Positions 8,146-12,328 of a DNA stretch of 12,328 nt are shown here, one piece after another. The translations under genes were made by a program, and so were the position numbers. Source of the DNA: an uncultured Lachnospiraceae bacterium (lineage in GTDB: Bacteria; Bacillota; Clostridia; Lachnospirales; Lachnospiraceae); contig CADCQV010000177.1 of NCBI GenBank assembly GCA_902803625.1, positions 1-12,328 on the forward strand, written 5' to 3'. The first letter of the stretch is position 1. Each line of letters opens with the position of its first letter. Under the pieces are notes generated by a model that searched no databases, was not told where the DNA came from, and saw only the letters and a program-made list of their open reading frames with translations.

Positions 8146-8866
8146 CAGGGGAACCCGTATCCTTGCGCTTCTTGCCGTTATCATCCTTGCCGCAATAATT
8201 GCCGTAACAATGCGCCTTGTATTTTACGGGCAGGAATATTTATCCGACAGGATGAGCTATGAGGCACTGAGGGAGAGCGTTATGGCAGAGGATGCCGGAG
8301 AAGGGAACGGAAGCACTATCGATCTAAATGTATTACGACAGATTAATCCCGATGCTGCGGGATGGCTGTATGCCTGTAACGGGGATATTGACGGACCTGT
8401 GGCACAGGCCTTTGATGATGATTTTTATCTGACGCACCGTTTCGACGGGACGGAGGGAAAAGCCGGAAGCTTTTTCGCCGATAAGGAGTCGGTTCCGCCC
8501 TTCCGCTGTCCCTCTACCGTGATCTACGGGCACAATATGAAGGACGGCAGCATGTTCCATCCGCTTCTAAAGTACAGGGATGAAGAGTATTTCAGAAGCT
8601 TCCCGGATTTCACGGTATATACCTTTGAAGGAAAAAAGGATTACCGGATTTTTTCCGCTTTTTTCGCGGATTTCGATATGATACCCGGAGTGGGAGACGG
8701 GGAGGAAAACAGTGAAGCCATAATTAAAAAGGCCCGGCAAATGTCCCTCTACGATACGGACACAGGGGATATCCCGGAGGACGGACGGATCGTTATCCTT
8801 GTTACCTGCGAGTATTCCGGAGATGATAACAGGATGGTGGTGTACGGTATTGAAGCCGGGAACTGA
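8132..8866 (+). CDS. Class B sortase
   Basis: This membrane-anchored cysteine transpeptidase of 244 residues is the expected enzyme for joining the upstream protein to peptidoglycan or to another subunit. A single N-terminal membrane helix spans about residues 9-30, after K-R-G-D-R. The class B core follows: I-N-P-D-A-A-G-W-L near 71-79, D-D-D-F-Y-L-T-H near 95-102, K-A-G-S-F-F near 110-115, Y-G-H-N with catalytic His134, V-T-C-E-Y with catalytic Cys226, and D-N-R-M-V-V-Y-G with Arg234. All three catalytic residues are present and the length is normal for the class. The ATG at 8132 lies 14 nt inside the adhesin gene, preceded by GGAG at 8120-8123, so translation is probably coupled. Substrate choice is inferred from linkage. 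A pilus-type polymerising role is possible but not shown. Confidence 0.93.
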   Translation: MKRGDRGTRILALLAVIILAAIIAVTMRLVFYGQEYLSDRMSYEALRESVMAEDAGEGNGSTIDLNVLRQINPDAAGWLYACNGDIDGPVAQAFDDDFYLTHRFDGTEGKAGSFFADKESVPPFRCPSTVIYGHNMKDGSMFHPLLKYRDEEYFRSFPDFTVYTFEGKKDYRIFSAFFADFDMIPGVGDGEENSEAIIKKARQMSLYDTDTGDIPEDGRIVILVTCEYSGDDNRMVVYGIEAGN

Positions 8867-8904
8867 GGCTTGATTGAAGGTCTGATCGAAGCAGGCAGTT
8901 TTGC

Positions 8905-8933
8905 TTGTCAAACAGGCTCCGTTTCATTACAAT
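8905..8933 (+). promoter_or_regulatory. Sigma-A-type promoter for the ypsC operon
   Basis: The 74-nt gap after the sortase gene contains TTGTCA (8905-8910), a 17-nt spacer, and TACAAT (8928-8933), one mismatch each from the consensus hexamers at ideal spacing. Transcription would be expected to start around 8939-8941, at or next to the A of the ATG at 8941. No ribosome binding site is visible upstream of that ATG. I also see no convincing intrinsic terminator in this gap, so readthrough from the sortase gene is possible. Confidence 0.7.
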
Positions 8934-8940
8934 ATAGCCC

Positions 8941-10113
8941 ATGGATGAATTCAGGCTGATCGCTCCCTGTCACTTCGGACTGGAGAGCGTCTTAAAAAGG
9001 GAGATAGTCTCCCTGGGATTTGAAATAGATAATGTTCAGGACGGAAGAGTGACCTTTAAGGGGAAAAACGATGCCGTTCCGAGAGCCAATATCTTTCTGC
9101 GTACCGCCGAACGTATCCTTATTTCCGCCGGTGAGTTTGACGCTTTCACATTTGAGGAGCTTTATCAGGGAACCAGAGCACTGCCCTGGGAGGATATAAT
9201 ACCTAAAAACGGGAGATTCTGGGTTAAGAAAGCATCCTCCGTCAGATCAAAGCTTTTCAGTCCCTCCGATATCCAGTCAATCGTAAAAAAGGCCATGGTC
9301 GACAGGCTTTCAGGAAAGCATGGGATCTCCCTCTTTCCGGAGGACGGGGATGAGTATCCGCTAAGGGTATTTATAAATAAAAACAGAGTTACCCTGGGGC
9401 TCGATTCAACCGGAGTATCATTGCATAAGAGGGGCTACAGGAAAAAGCAGGGAGCCGCTCCCATTGCGGAAAATCTGGCGGCAGCGCTTATTATGCTGAC
9501 TCCCTGGAAAAAGGACAGGATCCTTATCGATCCCTTCTGCGGAAGCGGAACCATCCTGACAGAGGCCGCAATGATAGCCGCAAATATGGCTCCCGGAAGG
9601 AACAGGGAGTTCACGGCCGAGGCCTGGGATCATTTAATCGACAGGAAGCTTTGGTACAGGGCTGCGGATGAAGCGGAATCCCTTATTAATACGGATATCG
9701 AATGTGATATTCAGGGCTATGATATTGACGCTGATGTGATAAGGGTTGCCAGGGAAAATGCTGCAAATGTGGGAGTTTCGGAGCTTATCCATTTTCAGGA
9801 GAGACCCGTGAAGGAACTGTCACATTCAGGCAGATATGGCTTTATCATAACCAACCCTCCCTATGGAGAGAGGCTCGAGGAAAAGGAAGCCCTGAGGGGC
9901 ATATACTCGGAGCTCGGAGAGGCCTGGAAGCGACTGGACAGCTGGTCTTTATATGTGATAACTTCGTATGATGATGCCGAGAAGTATATAGGAAGAAGAG
10001 CCGGCAGAAACAGAAAGATATACAACGGAATGATTCAGACAAGATTTTTCATTTTCGAGGGGCCGAAGCCTCCCCGGAGAACGCAGGACGGGAAGAGGGG
10101 GCAGCAGGCTTGA
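8941..10113 (+). CDS. ypsC: THUMP-domain class I SAM-dependent rRNA methyltransferase (YpsC/RlmL N-half family)
   Basis: This predicted cytoplasmic N2-guanine methyltransferase acts on 23S rRNA. The E. coli homologue is the N-terminal half of RlmL, which makes m2G2445. The N-terminal L-I-A-P-C-H-F-G-L-E (6-15) is a family hallmark. A ferredoxin-like/THUMP region covers roughly 1-155, followed by L-H-K-R-G-Y-R (161-167). The methyltransferase domain carries SAM motif I, D-P-F-C-G-S-G-T (197-204), a G-Y-D-I-D segment (259-263), and motif IV, N-P-P-Y-G-E-R-L (305-312), the catalytic loop typical of N-methylation. The 390-residue length matches the stand-alone Firmicute form. The ATG at 8941 gives the expected N-terminus although it lacks a Shine-Dalgarno sequence. 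It leads a four-gene overlapping operon. The exact target base in this organism is inferred. Confidence 0.93.
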   Translation: MDEFRLIAPCHFGLESVLKREIVSLGFEIDNVQDGRVTFKGKNDAVPRANIFLRTAERILISAGEFDAFTFEELYQGTRALPWEDIIPKNGRFWVKKASSVRSKLFSPSDIQSIVKKAMVDRLSGKHGISLFPEDGDEYPLRVFINKNRVTLGLDSTGVSLHKRGYRKKQGAAPIAENLAAALIMLTPWKKDRILIDPFCGSGTILTEAAMIAANMAPGRNREFTAEAWDHLIDRKLWYRAADEAESLINTDIECDIQGYDIDADVIRVARENAANVGVSELIHFQERPVKELSHSGRYGFIITNPPYGERLEEKEALRGIYSELGEAWKRLDSWSLYVITSYDDAEKYIGRRAGRNRKIYNGMIQTRFFIFEGPKPPRRTQDGKRGQQA

Positions 10114-11138
10114 AGCACACCTCCACAGTTATATCATCATTTATCTTATTTTTTTTCAGTGCCGCATTATTTGCGGCGTCCTTAACCGGAAGAGTTACCG
10201 TAAGAGCGGAGAGCCACGCGGAAAGAGGTCTTTTCAACAGAGGAAGTGAGGAGGAGACCGGAGACGGGACGGAGTTTGAGAAGGCAGGTTATCTGAAGAT
10301 ACCTCTTCCCGAAGGCGTGGAGGAGGCAGATGTCACTATTCAGAACAATCCCTTTGAAAACAGGATCTTTATCCGTATTTCCGGTGCGGATGAGGATTTT
10401 TACAGGACAAATTTCTTTTCCGGGGATATGACCGACATAGAGGATGTGAGATACGGTTATGCCGACGGGGTATCAACCGTGGAGCTTATAACCGGAGAAG
10501 TCCGCATCCCGGTATGCGAGTACACTCCCGGCAGCTTTTTTGTGAAGGTTCTGCCGCCGCGGGATATCTATGAAAGAATAATAGTGGTTGACAGCGGTCA
10601 TGGTGTCAATGATCCCGGATCCGTGGTCTACGGCATAGAGGAGAGGAGTATCACAGCCGCTGTCGCAGGGAGACTCTGTTCTTTGCTGCAGGACGGGAAG
10701 ACTATGGTGTGTCTGTCTGTTCCGGATGAAACGGTCCACAGTGAAAAGGAACGTTCAGAGATGATCAACAGCCTGAAGCCGGATCTTCTCTTAAGCATTC
10801 ATACCGGAGCCGACCCGGATACCAGAGTCACCAACGGGGTGGAGATCGGTTCATCCGCTGATATGGCTGAGCGTGCGGAGGAGCTGGCAGCCCTTCTTTC
10901 TTCAGCCTGTGATCAGAAAAATCTGGGTTCCTCGGTAAAACGGGTTCCGGGACTCACGGAATATCTGGAGGTTCCTTACCTCAGGATAAAGCTTGGGCTC
11001 ATCACAAACAGGTTCGAAGCGGAAAAGATGAACAGTGAAGAATATCAGGAAAGGGCATCGAGGACCATCGCAGCCTACATAAACGGTACAGGAAGTATTC
11101 AAGCAGGATCGGCAATTGGTGCCGGAGGTGGATTTTGA
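10110..11138 (+). CDS. Secreted amidase_3-family (N-acetylmuramoyl-L-alanine amidase-like) protein, catalytic Glu replaced
   Basis: The 342-residue product has an N-terminal signal sequence (K2-H3, then hydrophobic about 7-26), so it is exported. Residues about 56-150 look beta-rich, like an AMIN-type wall-binding domain, but without a clear family match. Residues 157-325 match amidase_3: V-V-D-S-G-H-G with H164, an E-R-S-I-T-A-A-V-A segment with E178, and S-I-H with H231 supply the predicted zinc ligands, and R215 and N220 are also family-like. Where the family has its catalytic Glu (consensus LvE-x-GF-x-x-N), this protein reads L-R-I-K-L-G-L-I-T-N, with Lys at 294 (codon 10989-10991, AAG). 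The SIHxN Asn is also Gly. It may bind or regulate peptidoglycan hydrolysis rather than cut. It starts with TTG in a 4-nt TTGA overlap with the upstream stop, with a purine-rich GAGGGG stretch at 10095-10100. Confidence 0.85.
   Translation: MKHTSTVISSFILFFFSAALFAASLTGRVTVRAESHAERGLFNRGSEEETGDGTEFEKAGYLKIPLPEGVEEADVTIQNNPFENRIFIRISGADEDFYRTNFFSGDMTDIEDVRYGYADGVSTVELITGEVRIPVCEYTPGSFFVKVLPPRDIYERIIVVDSGHGVNDPGSVVYGIEERSITAAVAGRLCSLLQDGKTMVCLSVPDETVHSEKERSEMINSLKPDLLLSIHTGADPDTRVTNGVEIGSSADMAERAEELAALLSSACDQKNLGSSVKRVPGLTEYLEVPYLRIKLGLITNRFEAEKMNSEEYQERASRTIAAYINGTGSIQAGSAIGAGGGF
11124..11130 (+). promoter_or_regulatory. Ribosome binding site deciding the rdgB TTG start
   Basis: GGAGGTG at 11124-11130 is a near-perfect Shine-Dalgarno sequence. 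The GGAGG core lies six bases before the TTG at 11135. It supports TTG as the true start, which overlaps the amidase stop as TTGA. No ATG nearby would preserve the conserved N-terminal F-A-T-G-N motif. Confidence 0.8.
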
Positions 11139-11764
11139 CTGAAAGAAAGCCGGACAGGATAGTATTTGCCACGGGAAACAGGGACAAGGTTAAGGAGATC
11201 CGGGAGATCACAAAGGATTTCAATATTCCCGTTGTTTCTATGAAGGAAGCGGGCATAGAGAGCGATGTCAATGAGGACGGGCAGAGCTTTGAGGAAAACT
11301 CGTTATTAAAGGCCCGGGCGGTATGGGAGCAATGCGGGGGACTGGTGCTCTCGGATGATTCGGGGCTTGAGATAGACGCCCTTAATAAGGAACCGGGTAT
11401 TTATTCAGCCAGGTATCTCGGAAAGGATACCTCATATCTTGAGAAAAACAATGATCTTTTAAGGAGGCTTGAGGGTGTACCGCCGGAAAGGCGGACCGCC
11501 CGCTTTGTATGTGCCGTTACGGCAGTATTTCCGGACGGCAGCCACAAAACGGTCCGGGGAGTAATGGAGGGCAGGATAGGATATGAGGAGAGGGGAGAAA
11601 ACGGCTTTGGATACGATCCCATCTTTATCCTTCCGAAGTACGGTGTAACAACCGCAGAGCTCCCTCCGGATGTAAAAAATGAAGAGAGCCACAGGGGAAA
11701 GGCCCTGAGACTCATAAAGAACGAGATAGAGAGGTATCTTGATGAAAATACTGATAGTCAGTGA
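11135..11764 (+). CDS. rdgB: XTP/dITP diphosphatase (RdgB/HAM1 family)
   Basis: This cytoplasmic house-cleaning enzyme hydrolyses non-canonical purine nucleotides (XTP, dITP, ITP) to monophosphates plus pyrophosphate, keeping them out of DNA and RNA. All family blocks are present: F-A-T-G-N-R-D-K (11-18, nucleotide binding), S-F-E-E-N-S-L-L-K-A (51-60, metal Glu), L-S-D-D-S-G-L (72-78, with D75 equivalent to E. coli Asp69), G-I-Y-S-A-R-Y (88-94), G-F-G-Y-D-P-I-F (157-164) and S-H-R-G-K-A-L (185-191). Its 209 residues are normal for the family. It starts with TTG behind a strong GGAGG site and overlaps the amidase gene by 4 nt. Its 3' end overlaps the next gene by 23 nt. The B. subtilis homologue ysnA is likewise followed by a YfcE-like gene, ysnB. 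Confidence 0.96.
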   Translation: MTERKPDRIVFATGNRDKVKEIREITKDFNIPVVSMKEAGIESDVNEDGQSFEENSLLKARAVWEQCGGLVLSDDSGLEIDALNKEPGIYSARYLGKDTSYLEKNNDLLRRLEGVPPERRTARFVCAVTAVFPDGSHKTVRGVMEGRIGYEERGENGFGYDPIFILPKYGVTTAELPPDVKNEESHRGKALRLIKNEIERYLDENTDSQ

Positions 11765-12221
11765 TACCCATGGCCATCTGTCGAATTTCAGAGAGGTGAT
11801 AAGGAAGGTATCCCCTGTTGATATGCTTGTCCACTGCGGTGACGTGGAGGGACAGGAGGATTCCATCAGAAGCCTCGCAGACTGTGAATGTCATATCGTT
11901 TCCGGAAACAACGATTATTTCTCTGACCTTCCACGGGAGGATGAATTCAGTATCGGGGAGCATAAGGCTTTTTTGACCCACGGACACAGCTACGGTATCT
12001 CTATGGGCTGCGACCGGATAGTGGAGGAAGCGCTGTCCAGAGAAGCGGATCTGGTTTTCTGCGGACACACCCACCGACCCGAAAAAACCGTCATTGACGG
12101 GGTAAGGGTATTTAATCCCGGCAGCCTTTCCTACCCCAGACAGGAGGGGAGAAGCCCTTCGTATATGATTATGGAGCTCGATTTGGAGGGCAGGGTGTTC
12201 TGCAATGTATTTTATCTGTGA
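11742..12221 (+). CDS. yfcE: YfcE-type metallophosphoesterase (phosphodiesterase)
   Basis: This 159-residue protein belongs to the small calcineurin-like metallophosphoesterases, which act on phosphodiester model substrates with Mn2+ or similar metals; the physiological substrate of the family is unclear. All metal motifs are present in order: S-D-T-H-G near 7-11, H-C-G-D near 30-33, S-G-N-N-D near 53-57, T-H-G-H-S-Y-G near 77-83, and C-G-H-T-H-R-P near 106-112. N-P-G-S follows. I chose the ATG at 11742, seven bases after AGAGG (11730-11734), over the TTG three bases upstream, because M-K-I-L-I-V-S-D fits the family start. It overlaps rdgB by 23 nt and is the last gene of the operon. Its V-S-G-N-N-D is the conserved family motif, unrelated to the adhesin's SGN repeats. 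Confidence 0.94.
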   Translation: MKILIVSDTHGHLSNFREVIRKVSPVDMLVHCGDVEGQEDSIRSLADCECHIVSGNNDYFSDLPREDEFSIGEHKAFLTHGHSYGISMGCDRIVEEALSREADLVFCGHTHRPEKTVIDGVRVFNPGSLSYPRQEGRSPSYMIMELDLEGRVFCNVFYL

Positions 12222-12231
12222 GGGGAGTCAA

Positions 12232-12328
12232 CGGGGACGGTTCCAATGACGTTAAGTTAAGCATTTTGTCATCCTGAGCGCCAGCGACGCTTATCTCACA
12301 TCGAAGATGTGAGATGCCGCCCCGGCGA
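12232..12328 (+). repeat. Probable dispersed intergenic repeat, cut by window end
   Basis: After the yfcE stop the sequence changes character. It contains GGGGACGGTTCC (12232-12243), a doubled GTTAA (12251-12260), GTCATCCTGAGCG (12268-12280) and then two hairpins. The GTCATCCTGAGCG word, usually followed by GAAGCGAAGG-like sequence, and the GGGACGGTTC word are both ones I recall from repetitive intergenic DNA in Clostridia and other bacteria; this is memory, not a search. No ORF with coding character is visible. The element continues beyond the right edge. Confidence 0.5.
12293..12326. other. Two adjacent perfect hairpins
   Basis: The first hairpin has 10-nt arms, ATCTCACATC (12293-12302) and GATGTGAGAT (12306-12315), perfectly complementary around a GAA loop. 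It is directly followed by GCCG (12316-12319), a CCC loop, and CGGC (12323-12326). No T-tract follows on either strand, so these are not a standard intrinsic terminator. They could act as a transcript-end stabiliser or be part of a palindromic mobile repeat. Confidence 0.7.

Noticed and set aside
8867..8927. Terminator between sortase and ypsC genes
   Set aside because: Only a weak 5-bp pairing (AAGCA/TGCTT) with an 8-nt loop is visible, with no T-tract.
11739..11741. TTG start for yfcE
   Set aside because: The ATG immediately after it has better spacing from AGAGG and gives the family-typical M-K-I-L start.
11887..11910. VSGNND in YfcE as another copy of the adhesin tetrapeptide
   Set aside because: It is the conserved metal-binding GN-x-D motif of the phosphoesterase family.
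12293..12315. Intrinsic terminator after yfcE
   Set aside because: The stem is strong, but no T-run follows on either strand, and it is 72 nt beyond the stop within repeat-like sequence.

Overview
The window looks like a chromosomal segment from an anaerobic Clostridia member of the Bacillota, probably Lachnospiraceae-like. This placement is inference. It rests on the moderate GC content, strong GGAGG-type ribosome binding sites, a class B sortase paired with a giant Cna-B adhesin that has a TGD-type sorting signal, and an rdgB-yfcE pair next to a YpsC-type rRNA methyltransferase. All genes lie on the + strand.

Left two-thirds (1-8866): a cell-surface module. The 3' part of one enormous gene fills 1-8145 (at least 2714 codons, open at the left edge). 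It encodes about fourteen Cna-B-like beta-sandwich modules plus the end of a fifteenth, a C-terminal domain of unknown type, a Ser-Gly-Asn-rich tandem repeat, a Pro-rich wall-spanning stalk, a Gly/Ser/His-rich linker and a sorting signal. A class B sortase gene overlaps its stop by 14 nt and is the obvious candidate for anchoring it. The adhesin carries about 31 copies of a tetrapeptide, [V/I/L]-S-[G/D/E/A]-N. They are scattered through domains and linkers and written in many different synonymous codons. This is the most unusual signal in the window.

Right third (8941-12221): a tight housekeeping operon. A well-formed sigma-A-type promoter (TTGTCA, 17 nt, TACAAT) lies just before the first gene, so close that the transcript may be leaderless. 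The order is ypsC-like 23S rRNA methyltransferase, secreted amidase_3-family protein, rdgB (XTP/dITP diphosphatase), and yfcE-type phosphodiesterase. Each junction overlaps by 4 to 23 nt, and two are TTGA stop/start overlaps. The amidase keeps its predicted zinc ligands but has Lys where the family has its catalytic Glu, so it may be a non-catalytic wall-binding protein.

Right edge (12222-12328): non-coding sequence with repeat-like character, including a GGGGACGGTTCC word, a GTCATCCTGAGCG word and two adjacent perfect hairpins. It is probably a dispersed intergenic repeat cut by the window end. I see no tRNA, rRNA, CRISPR array or transposase.
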